A stretch of DNA of 64,000 nt. Source: Pontiellaceae bacterium. Its GTDB lineage: Bacteria > Verrucomicrobiota > Kiritimatiellia > Kiritimatiellales > Pontiellaceae. Below, piece by piece: positions 16,363-24,770 of the stretch; position 1 is the first letter of the stretch, and every line of letters begins with the position of its first letter. The notes beneath the pieces are model-generated. The model made no database searches and was not told where the DNA came from. It saw only the letters and a program-made list of their open reading frames with translations. The position numbers and the translations under genes were made by a program. The DNA lies in contig JAFGVP010000013.1 of assembly GCA_016937945.1 (NCBI GenBank), forward strand, positions 1 through 64,000, read 5' to 3'.

Positions 16363-17343
16363 GTGATTAAGCCAAATATTATATTCGATACAGACATGGG
16401 AAACGATGTGGATGATGCGCTCGCGCAGGTCCTTCTGCACGCATTCGGCCGGGATGGTTTTGCCGATTTTGCGGTGGCACTCGTGAATAAGGGAGCCCGG
16501 TTGGCGCCGGCATTTGTTGATCTGATCAACCGGGCCTATGGACGCGATGATATTGAGGTCGGCTGGTGTGCTGACAGTCCGACACCTTCCGAAGGCGTTT
16601 TTCTTCGCCCGGTATTGGAAGTCGGTGCTGAAGAGCTTCCCTATGATCCGGATCATAAAAACTGGCCGGATGCCGTCAGCCTGCTGCGTCGGCGCCTGAC
16701 GGAGATTCCGGATGGCAGCGGGGTCTATGTTTCAATCGGTTTCTGCACGATTCTTGCCCGTTTTCTGGAATCCGGTCCGGATGAAATTTCGCCGCTCGAC
16801 GGAGTGCAGCTGGCCCGGCGCAAGATCGGATTCGCTTCGCTGATGGCCGGAAATTTTGATCCGGAGGTTCTGGCCAATCCGACGCCCGAAAACGTGGAAC
16901 ATAACATTGTGAACGACATTCCTTCGGCAAAACGTGCATTGGAACTGTGTCCGGTGCCGATGGTCTTCAGCGGCTTTGAGGTCGGATCGGCGTGCTGCTA
17001 TCCGCACGAATCGGTCACCGGCGAAATGGATCATGGCGGGTTTAATCCGCTGCGCATGGCTTACGACCTCTATTGCGGTCTGGAACATGACCGCCCGCTA
17101 TGGGATCTGACGAGTCTGCTGTATGCCGTTTTTCCGGATGCCGACTGGTTTGATGTTTCGGAACCGGGTGTGGTGGGTGTTACTGCACGCGGTCATACCA
17201 CATTCCGGCCTCATCCGGCGGGTCGGCACCACTATCTGATCCTGAAAAAAGATCGGATGGATGAGATGATTTCGCTCTTCAGGGATGGGTGTTCCCGGCC
17301 CTGCAGTTTTCCGGCCCTGGCGGGACAGGAGACGAACAGTTGA
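16363..17343 (+). CDS. Nucleoside hydrolase-like protein
   Basis: A 326-residue protein started by GTG 16363 with AAGGA 7 bases upstream. It has the calcium-binding aspartate cluster of inosine-uridine-preferring nucleoside hydrolases in the variant form DTDMGNDVDDALA (Asp9, 11, 15, 17, 18) and, later, LVNKGARLAPAFVDLINRAY and the C-terminal DLTSLLYAVFPD block. The family hydrolyses N-ribosides to base plus ribose. No signal peptide is seen, so it acts in the cytoplasm. Pairing with a ribokinase fits ribose salvage. Its place in an operon of rhamnosidases and a sulfatase is odd and leaves open a role on another glycoside. Confidence 0.85.
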   Translation: MIKPNIIFDTDMGNDVDDALAQVLLHAFGRDGFADFAVALVNKGARLAPAFVDLINRAYGRDDIEVGWCADSPTPSEGVFLRPVLEVGAEELPYDPDHKNWPDAVSLLRRRLTEIPDGSGVYVSIGFCTILARFLESGPDEISPLDGVQLARRKIGFASLMAGNFDPEVLANPTPENVEHNIVNDIPSAKRALELCPVPMVFSGFEVGSACCYPHESVTGEMDHGGFNPLRMAYDLYCGLEHDRPLWDLTSLLYAVFPDADWFDVSEPGVVGVTARGHTTFRPHPAGRHHYLILKKDRMDEMISLFRDGCSRPCSFPALAGQETNS

Positions 17344-17378
17344 TTTTCAGTAAGAAAAACGGGTAATTTGGAGGCACC

Positions 17379-19550
17379 ATGCGGATCTGTACTACAGGAC
17401 TTTTTTTGTGCACCGGACTGTTGGCGACGGCTTGTACGGCCGGGACGCTCGAAAACGATTTCCGGAATCCGCCGGCGGAATATCGCCCGATGCCGGTCGA
17501 GCATTCCGTGCCGCTGCGCATGGAGCATCCGGTGAAGCGACTTGAAACGCTGCGGGCCGGCGGTTATGTGATGGATGCCGGCGGCGATAAAACCCCGTCC
17601 GGTTCCGACAAGGTTGGAGAGGAAACCTTCATCAATTATACCTACCTGCAGCTGCCTCAGAATTTCGAAAAGATGAAGGCGCTGATTCAGCGGTTCAAAG
17701 CCGAACGCCGTCCGGTCTGGATCTACGATGAATATGCCTACCCCAGCGGATCGGCCGGCGGCCTGACTTTTGCCGACGGGCACGATGACTGTGCGGCGCA
17801 AGTGGTCAGTTTTCGTCAGCTTTCGGCCGGTACGACCATAGAGCTGAAACCGGGGGCTGAAGTGCTGGCCTGCGTGGCACTGCCGATGAATGAAGGCGTG
17901 GCGGATCTGTCGAACGCCAAAGACCTGACGAAGCCTGTACGGACAGGTGCGCCGGTGCCTGAGCTGGATTCGGGCTGGGTGATCTGCCTGCTGGAGCGAT
18001 ATGCCGCAGACACATGGAAACATCACAACATGGGACGCCGCAACCTGAACGTGATGGATCGTGCGGCGGTACAACGCTTCATGGAGGTCACGCACTATGC
18101 CTATGCCAAACAGCTGGGACCGGTGCTGAATGATGTGGATGCTTTCTTTACCGACGAGCCGCAGTTCAGCAGCGCCGAATTCTGGGGCCGTTCAGGTCGC
18201 GCCGAGGCCGATCCCATGGTGCAGTGGACTGACGAACTGATTCCGGCGTTTAAGGAGAGCAAGGGCTATGATCTGGTCCCGATGATGCCGGCACTCTTTA
18301 TGGATGTCGGTCCTGAAACGGCGCGGTATCGCTATGATTTCTATGATGTACACAGCGATCTCATGGCGCAGAACTATTTCGGCCAGATCGGCGACTGGTG
18401 CCATTCGTATGGAATCCAGTCGACCGGCCACCTGCTGCTGGAGGAGTCGCTGCTGTTCCATGTCATGTTCAGTGGAAGCGCCTTCAAAAACTGGGCGTTG
18501 CAGGACCTGCCCGGCATGGACCTGCTCGGTGCGCGGGCGTATCGCAGCATGCCGTTTATCTGGGAACCGAAGACCATGCCGATCCGGGAGGACCTTTCCT
18601 GTAAAATGGTTTCGTCGGTGGCGCATGTGCAGGGGAAACCGGGCGTCTTTTCCGAGAGCTTTGCCACGGCAAACAAGGCCACGCTGCGCGACGTATTGGG
18701 TGCGGCGGGCTGGCAGTACAGCGAAGGGATCACGCATCTGGTGACCTATACCATTCAGGGCACGCTTCCCGCCGAGGAATATGCCCGGTTCTGCGACTAT
18801 TCGAGTCGTCTTGCTCTGTTTGCGCGGCGCGGAAAACCGGTTTCGCGCGTGGCGGTTCTGGTGCCTGAAAGCTCCGTCTGGTCGGTTTATAATCCCCCGG
18901 GCGGCGGAGGGTTCGATCGCTATTTCAGCGACAATCCGGAAGCGGTTTCCGTCGAGACCGGATTCCGGCGCACCTGCGAAACCCTGCTGTCGAACCAGAT
19001 TCAGTTTGAGTGCGTGAGCGAAGCCCTGCTGGCCGAAGCATCGGTGGAAAAGAATCAGCTGCACGTCGGCGTGATGAACTTTGATCTTCTGGTTGTGCCG
19101 GAGGCCCGTTTCATGCCGACTGCCGTGATGGCGAAGGTTCAAGACTTTATCGCTTCCGGAGGGCGCGTGAGTTTTGTGGGGGCGTTGCCGCAGCAGTCGG
19201 ATCGGTCCGGCGCCGTTGCCGATATCGTGAAGCTGCTGGTGAAGCAATCCTCGAAGGTGCGACATGATGACGAGCTACCGCTTGCCTGGATTGAAAAAAC
19301 TGTAAATGCTCCGACCCGCTGGGATGGCGATTCGGCGGTTCGCATGCAGATAAAGCAGGATGACGGGGAACAGGTTGTCATCCTGAGCAATCCTTCTGCC
19401 GAACCTGTCCGTGGACGATTGAAGGTGCGTTCAAGAGGAACCCTCACATTGTGGGATCCGGAAACGGGGGAACACCGAATACTGAAGGGGCGGGATTCGA
19501 TCATTGAACTGAATCCGCAGAGCGCATGCATTGTTACGTTGGCTGATTAG
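17379..19550 (+). CDS. Secreted GH106-like glycoside hydrolase (putative alpha-L-rhamnosidase)
   Basis: A 723-residue protein with a signal peptide (CTTGLFLCTGLLATACTAG); the cysteine makes a lipoprotein possible but the box is imperfect. Blocks such as RPVWIYDEYAYPSGSAGG, DAFFTDEPQFSSAEFWG, IQSTGHLLLEESLLFHV and KPGVFSESFATANKATLRDV resemble the GH106 alpha-L-rhamnosidase group and its relatives: a TIM-barrel with Glu/Asp-rich loops, then a Ig-like tail. It is shorter than classical GH106 enzymes of over 1000 residues, so it may lack accessory domains or belong to a sister family. It lies 35 bases after the nucleoside-hydrolase gene and before a sugar symporter, in the same operon. Confidence 0.65.
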   Translation: MRICTTGLFLCTGLLATACTAGTLENDFRNPPAEYRPMPVEHSVPLRMEHPVKRLETLRAGGYVMDAGGDKTPSGSDKVGEETFINYTYLQLPQNFEKMKALIQRFKAERRPVWIYDEYAYPSGSAGGLTFADGHDDCAAQVVSFRQLSAGTTIELKPGAEVLACVALPMNEGVADLSNAKDLTKPVRTGAPVPELDSGWVICLLERYAADTWKHHNMGRRNLNVMDRAAVQRFMEVTHYAYAKQLGPVLNDVDAFFTDEPQFSSAEFWGRSGRAEADPMVQWTDELIPAFKESKGYDLVPMMPALFMDVGPETARYRYDFYDVHSDLMAQNYFGQIGDWCHSYGIQSTGHLLLEESLLFHVMFSGSAFKNWALQDLPGMDLLGARAYRSMPFIWEPKTMPIREDLSCKMVSSVAHVQGKPGVFSESFATANKATLRDVLGAAGWQYSEGITHLVTYTIQGTLPAEEYARFCDYSSRLALFARRGKPVSRVAVLVPESSVWSVYNPPGGGGFDRYFSDNPEAVSVETGFRRTCETLLSNQIQFECVSEALLAEASVEKNQLHVGVMNFDLLVVPEARFMPTAVMAKVQDFIASGGRVSFVGALPQQSDRSGAVADIVKLLVKQSSKVRHDDELPLAWIEKTVNAPTRWDGDSAVRMQIKQDDGEQVVILSNPSAEPVRGRLKVRSRGTLTLWDPETGEHRILKGRDSIIELNPQSACIVTLAD

Positions 19551-19595
19551 CGGTTTGCATTTTCAGGGCGGCAGCCCGCGGGGGAAGGAAACAAA

Positions 19596-21041
19596 ATGAC
19601 AGGGAATAAAATTCGGCGGGTTTCGTTGGCACGCCTTTTTGGATATTCGTTCGGTGAAGGAGCGGTATCAATCACGATGAACGGGATCGCAAATTTTGCG
19701 ATGCTCTTCTATACGCAGATTCTGGGCATGGACGCGAAGATTGCGGGAATCGCTCTCTCCATTACGGTATTCTGGGATGCGATCACCGATCCGATGATGG
19801 GGTTGGTTACGGACCATACCCGCAGTCGTTATGGCCGCCGTCTGCCGTACGTTTTGCTTGGAGGGCTGGCGCTGGCGCTCTTCTTTTACCTGCTCTGGTT
19901 CCTGCCCGGGCGTTTTACGGACCCGACCGCCATTTTCTGGTGCGTGCTGCTGGTCAACCTGCTGGTGCGTACGGCACTGACGGTCTTCATGGTGCCCTAC
20001 ACGGCTCTGGGCTTTGAGATCTGTCCGGAATATGAGGACCGCTCGCGCCTTCAGGGTATCCGTTATTTTCTGAACATGCTGGTGAATATTGTTTTCGGCG
20101 GCTGTGCCTGGGCGCTGTTTTTCAAGGACTCCATCGGAGTCGACGGCGAGCGCATTGACGGCACCCGGATTGCCGGAAACTTTATGACGATGGGTTCGGT
20201 ACTGGCCGTGGCTGTGGGGGGTCTGATTCTGATCTGCGTATGGGTTACCCGTGTCTATGCCGTGGACAACAGGAACCAGTCGCGGGAGTATGGTAACAAG
20301 CTTGAGCCGCTCCTCGACCTGGTCCAGATTTTGACGGATAAGCTGGCCTGGTTTGTATTCGGATTCCTGAGCATCGCCATGCTGGCCATGCTGCTGACGG
20401 CACAGATGCAGATGTTTACCTTTGTGAACTACATGCAGTTTTCCGCGCTCGAAAAAACGTTTGTCCACAGCGGCGGCATGGTGGCCTTTGCGCTGGGCTC
20501 GCTGGGGCTCTCGCGGCTGGTCAATCGCTTTGACAAAAAGCCGGCGGCCTACATCGGCATCGGGTTGTGCGTGTTCGGCGGTCTGGGGCTCTTCGGCCTG
20601 TTCAGCAGCGGGCTGGTTGCGCCCAGGGCCATTCTGGGCGGCCTGCCGCTCGGGACGATCCTGTTCGGTCTGCTGCAGGCCTGCTGGTGGGGCGGTTGCG
20701 GGATCCTCGTACCGCTGGCGACCTCCATGATTGCGGATGTGTCGGAAGTCAACAAAGTGCGCACCGGTGCACTGAAGGATGGCAGCTACGCCGCCGTTTT
20801 CAGCTTTGTCATGAAGATGACGCAGTCCGTCGGCCTCTTTATCACCGGCTACCTGTTGGATTTTGCGGGGATTATTTCCGGAGCGGACGAACAGACCGTT
20901 GAGGCCGCGCAGAATATTTCGGTCATGACCTTTCTCAGCGGCCCGATTGTGATTGTCTTTGCGATCCTGGTCCTTCGGAAATATCCGGTCGACCGTGCGT
21001 TCATGGAATCGTTGCGGGAAGCACAGCCGGACGTTGACTGA
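19596..21041 (+). CDS. GPH-family sugar:cation symporter
   Basis: A 481-residue membrane protein of the major facilitator superfamily with about twelve hydrophobic segments. The glycoside-pentoside-hexuronide signature is seen in SITVFWDAITDPMMGLVTDH and TRSRYGRRLPYVLLGG near residues 55-90. Proteins of this kind import sugars or small oligosaccharides with Na+ or H+. Its position between two rhamnosidase-type genes and a sulfatase suggests it carries the released saccharide into the cytoplasm; substrate is inferred from neighbours only. Confidence 0.9.
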   Translation: MTGNKIRRVSLARLFGYSFGEGAVSITMNGIANFAMLFYTQILGMDAKIAGIALSITVFWDAITDPMMGLVTDHTRSRYGRRLPYVLLGGLALALFFYLLWFLPGRFTDPTAIFWCVLLVNLLVRTALTVFMVPYTALGFEICPEYEDRSRLQGIRYFLNMLVNIVFGGCAWALFFKDSIGVDGERIDGTRIAGNFMTMGSVLAVAVGGLILICVWVTRVYAVDNRNQSREYGNKLEPLLDLVQILTDKLAWFVFGFLSIAMLAMLLTAQMQMFTFVNYMQFSALEKTFVHSGGMVAFALGSLGLSRLVNRFDKKPAAYIGIGLCVFGGLGLFGLFSSGLVAPRAILGGLPLGTILFGLLQACWWGGCGILVPLATSMIADVSEVNKVRTGALKDGSYAAVFSFVMKMTQSVGLFITGYLLDFAGIISGADEQTVEAAQNISVMTFLSGPIVIVFAILVLRKYPVDRAFMESLREAQPDVD

Positions 21042-21064
21042 TCGAATCTATCTGAAAGAATGAA

Positions 21065-22480
21065 ATGAAGAAAAATGTCGTCTTTATGTTTGCGGACCAG
21101 CTGGCGTTTCATGCGCTGAAGCTCTATGGCGGAAACTGGATTGATACACCGAATATCGACCGTTTGGCGACACAGGGCACCACGCTCGATAACAGCATTT
21201 CCTCCTTCCCGGTCTGCGGGCCGTACCGCTCGATGCTCATGACCGGGCGCCATCCGCAGTCGACCGGCCACGTGATCAATCATGTCTGCACCCGCCACGA
21301 CGAAATCGGGGTGGCCGATGCATTTTCCCATGCCGGCTATAACACCGGCTATGTGGGCAAGTGGCATCTGCATCGCGGCTCATTTCCGGACAGCATGGCG
21401 TGCGACTGGGTGCCGGAAGGGCGCGCCCGGCTGGGCTGGCAATACTGGCGCGCCTATAACCAGCACATGATCTATTTTGACGGCCCGATCCATCAAGGCA
21501 ACTGGATCACCGATCAGGTCGAACCGCATGAACCCAACTGCCCGCATTGGGACGGCTATGAGACCGACGGACTGATGGACTATGTCCGCGAATTTATTTC
21601 GGACAACGTCGACAATCCGTTCATCCTGATGCTTTCGCCGCATCAGCCGCACATTACTCAGGGTAAATTTGCGCCGGACCAGTATTATCAGTATTTACCG
21701 GATCCCATTGAACTGCCGCCGGGCGTGGCGCCGGAGTTTGCGGAGGAAACGCAGACCATGCTGCGCGACTATCTGGCGATGGTGCTGGCGATCGACGAAA
21801 TGCTCGGCAACCTGCTCGATTTCCTGGATGCGAAGGGATTGACGGAAAACACCTATGTGGTCTTTACGACCGACCACGGCACCCAGCTGGGGCTGCACCA
21901 TCAACCGCCTTGGGAAAAGCAGTTTCCCTACGAAGAGTGCATCCGGACGCCGTTCATCATTCGCGGTCCCGGCATTTCCGCCGGCGCGCGCTCCGATGTA
22001 CTGCTTTCGCCGGTCGACATTATGCCGACGCTCTGTTCGCTTTGTTCGGTCTCCATCCCGAAGACGGTGGAGGGGATCGATCTGGCCGCCGCGTTGAAAG
22101 GCGAGCCGGATGCCCCGGTGCAGGAGGCCGTGCTGACGATGAACTATTCCAACGCTTACGGCTCCCTGAAAGAGGGCCGGCAGTGGCGGGGCATCCGTAC
22201 ACGGAAGCATTCCTACGTACGTCATCACGACGGCCGGCGCGAGCTGTATGATCTGGCGAAGGATCCGCAGCAGTTGAACAATCTGGTCGATGATCCGGCC
22301 GCCGCGGATGGTGTGGCGCAACACGAAAAAATGCTTCAGGAAAAACTGGCAGAACGGAACGATCCGTTCTGCGACTGCCTGGCGTTGCGCGATTGGTTTG
22401 ATTCCGAGCGACGCGTTGTGGCCAACGTCAACGGTCCGTTGCCTCATCCGGAAACCCAGCCCGACTGGTCGCTGTTATGA
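21065..22480 (+). CDS. Sulfatase, Cys type (formylglycine-dependent)
   Basis: A 471-residue type I sulfatase. The maturation motif C-x-P-x-R is Cys51-Gly-Pro-Tyr-Arg55, so the enzyme needs conversion of Cys51 to formylglycine; the maturase at 10019-11323 is a fitting partner. Metal-binding blocks are FMFADQL near the N-terminus and FTTDHGTQLGLHH in the middle, and YVGKWHLHRG carries conserved Lys/His. No signal peptide is obvious (it starts MKKNVVFMFADQLA), so it probably removes sulfate from imported oligosaccharides inside the cell. Its stop overlaps the start of the GH78 gene by 4 bases (ATGA), indicating coupled translation. Confidence 0.95.
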   Translation: MKKNVVFMFADQLAFHALKLYGGNWIDTPNIDRLATQGTTLDNSISSFPVCGPYRSMLMTGRHPQSTGHVINHVCTRHDEIGVADAFSHAGYNTGYVGKWHLHRGSFPDSMACDWVPEGRARLGWQYWRAYNQHMIYFDGPIHQGNWITDQVEPHEPNCPHWDGYETDGLMDYVREFISDNVDNPFILMLSPHQPHITQGKFAPDQYYQYLPDPIELPPGVAPEFAEETQTMLRDYLAMVLAIDEMLGNLLDFLDAKGLTENTYVVFTTDHGTQLGLHHQPPWEKQFPYEECIRTPFIIRGPGISAGARSDVLLSPVDIMPTLCSLCSVSIPKTVEGIDLAAALKGEPDAPVQEAVLTMNYSNAYGSLKEGRQWRGIRTRKHSYVRHHDGRRELYDLAKDPQQLNNLVDDPAAADGVAQHEKMLQEKLAERNDPFCDCLALRDWFDSERRVVANVNGPLPHPETQPDWSLL

Positions 22481-24744
22481 TGCGTTGTTCCGGCATCCGC
22501 GAAGCGCGTCCGGTCTGGCCGCAGGGACTTGAGTCCGAGAGGAATATTCATGTCGGATTCCGGGCTGTGTTTGATATCCGGGGTGATGCGCCGGTTTTGC
22601 TTCGGATGGCGGGTTCGACGATTTATCGGGTGTTTCTCAACGGAGCCATGATTCACCATGGTCCGGCCCGCGGGCCGCACGGGTTTTACCGGATGGATGC
22701 GCTGAATCTTTCGAGTGCTGTGAAACCCGGCGCCAACTTGTTGGCGATCGAGGTGGTTGGTTATAACTGCAACAGTTTTGCCTATCTCAACCAGACGTCG
22801 TTTCTTCAGGCTGAGCTGGAAGTTAACGAACAGGTTGTTGCGGCAACGGGCCGGGCCGGATTTTCCTCGCTGCTGCTGCCCGAACGAATTCAGCGGGTGG
22901 AACGCTACAGTTTCCAGCGCCCGTTCATGGAAGCCTATCGGCTGACTCCGGAATCAGATGTCTGGCGGTGGAGCATCAATGCATCGTATGATGCAACGGA
23001 ATGTTCGGAGCAGCCGGATAAGGTGCTGCTGCCGCGCGGCGTGGCGCTACCGGCGTTGGAGAAGAGAACTGCGAAAGCGACGCCCCGTTCCGGATTGGTT
23101 GAATTCAATCAGCCGGCGGCCGATGCCGCCGCCTATTGGTGGATGACGGAACAACGCCGCGAAGAACTGAAATCCTTCCGTCCGGAGGCGTTTGAACTCG
23201 ATGCGCTCCAGCTGAGCCGTGCCTGCCCGATGAAGCCGGAAGCGCCGGGCCGGATTCTGGATCTTGGCATCAACCTGACCGGTTTTATCCGGTTGCAGGT
23301 GTTCTGCGCCCGTCCGGTAAAATTGGTGGTATTTTTTGATGAAGTCTTGGTGGAGGACGATATCGATCCGGCACGTAATACGACGTTGAACCTGATCTAC
23401 TATGAGCTGCAACCCGGTACGTATGCGCTGGAGAGTATGGAACCTTACACCTTCCGTTATCTGAAGCCGGTTGTGCTGGAAGGCAATCCTGTTATTGCGC
23501 AGGCCGGAATCCGGGAGTATGCCCATGCCGGAACTGTTCAGGCTGAATTCAGCTGTGCAGATCCGGAGCTGATGAAACTGTTTGAGGCCGGGCGCCAGAC
23601 CTTCCGTCAGAATGCGCTGGATATCTATATGGATTGTCCGGGGCGCGAGCGCGCCGGCTGGCTGTGCGACAGCTTTTTCACGGGGCGCGTGGAGCCGCTG
23701 CTGTGCGGCGATTCGCGGATTGAACACAACTTTCTCGAAAACTATCTTCTGCCGGAACGGTTTGCCGGTATTCCGGAGGGCATGCTGCCGATGTGCTATC
23801 CGGCGGAGCATCCCGACGGCGTCTTTATTCCGCAGTGGGCGATGTGGTTTGTGCTGGAGCTGGAAGAGTATCTGAAGCGAACGGGTGACCGTAGCCTGCT
23901 GGATCGCGCCGGGAGAAAGCTGGTCCGACTGCACGATTATTTCGCGACGTTTGAAAACAACGATGGCCTTCTCGAAAATCTGCCGGGATGGAATTTTATT
24001 GAATGGTCGAAAGCCAACGAACTGACGGACGGGATCAGCTATCCGACCAATATGCTTTATGCCCGCATGCTGGAAGCCATGGGCCGTCTGCTGGATGACG
24101 ATACGTTGCTGAATAAAGCGCGGGGCATCCATGCTGTGGTGCGCCGTCAGGCGTTCGATGGAACCTTCTTTGCAGATCACGCCGTGTGCGATGATAATGG
24201 AATTCCGCAACGGACCGGCGAATCTACCGAGGTGTGTCAGTACTATGCGTTTTTCTGTGGGACGGCGACGCCGGAAACGTATCCGGACCTGTGGCAGACG
24301 CTGCTGACAGAGTTTGGGCCGGCGCGCAATCCGACGGCTGTGCACGAGCGGCTGCATCCGGCCAATGCCTTCATCGGCTATTTCCTGCGTATGGAACTGC
24401 TGTCCCGTCAGGGCGAAACCGCCCGGCTGATGCAGGAAATGAAAGACTATTTCCTCGGCATGGCCGAACGCACCGGAACGCTGTGGGAACATTGCGATGT
24501 GCGGGCCAGCTGTAATCATGGTTTTGCGTCGCATCTCTGTGTGCATCTGTTTCGCGATGTTCTCGGGGTGCATTGTATTGACCGAGCCAATAAAACGGTC
24601 GAGGTGTCGGTGCCGGCGCATGGGCCGGAGTCGTGCGGCGGAACGATTCCGTTGCCGGACGGATTGCTCCGCATCAGGTGGTCGCGGGGCGGCGCGCCGC
24701 AGATTTTCCTGCCGGACGGATGGCAGTTGAAACAAACGATTTAA
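22477..24744 (+). CDS. GH78 alpha-L-rhamnosidase
   Basis: A 755-residue enzyme that removes terminal alpha-L-rhamnose. It has an N-terminal beta-sandwich region (residues 1-300) and the (alpha/alpha)6 barrel from about residue 350, marked by DCPGRERAGWLCDSFFTGRV (the GH78 acidic motif) and GWNFIEWSKANEL (the likely base Glu). There is no signal peptide; together with the coupled sulfatase this suggests intracellular trimming after import. Its ATG overlaps the sulfatase stop. It is followed after 26 bases by the GH2 gene. Confidence 0.92.
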   Translation: MMRCSGIREARPVWPQGLESERNIHVGFRAVFDIRGDAPVLLRMAGSTIYRVFLNGAMIHHGPARGPHGFYRMDALNLSSAVKPGANLLAIEVVGYNCNSFAYLNQTSFLQAELEVNEQVVAATGRAGFSSLLLPERIQRVERYSFQRPFMEAYRLTPESDVWRWSINASYDATECSEQPDKVLLPRGVALPALEKRTAKATPRSGLVEFNQPAADAAAYWWMTEQRREELKSFRPEAFELDALQLSRACPMKPEAPGRILDLGINLTGFIRLQVFCARPVKLVVFFDEVLVEDDIDPARNTTLNLIYYELQPGTYALESMEPYTFRYLKPVVLEGNPVIAQAGIREYAHAGTVQAEFSCADPELMKLFEAGRQTFRQNALDIYMDCPGRERAGWLCDSFFTGRVEPLLCGDSRIEHNFLENYLLPERFAGIPEGMLPMCYPAEHPDGVFIPQWAMWFVLELEEYLKRTGDRSLLDRAGRKLVRLHDYFATFENNDGLLENLPGWNFIEWSKANELTDGISYPTNMLYARMLEAMGRLLDDDTLLNKARGIHAVVRRQAFDGTFFADHAVCDDNGIPQRTGESTEVCQYYAFFCGTATPETYPDLWQTLLTEFGPARNPTAVHERLHPANAFIGYFLRMELLSRQGETARLMQEMKDYFLGMAERTGTLWEHCDVRASCNHGFASHLCVHLFRDVLGVHCIDRANKTVEVSVPAHGPESCGGTIPLPDGLLRIRWSRGGAPQIFLPDGWQLKQTI

Positions 24745-24770
24745 TTGATTGAATACAGGATAGGGACAGG

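Noticed and set aside
23047-24735. Minus-strand open frame (562 codons) opposite the GH78 gene
   Set aside because: Antisense shadow; very rich in His, Arg and Gln as expected for reversed coding sequence.
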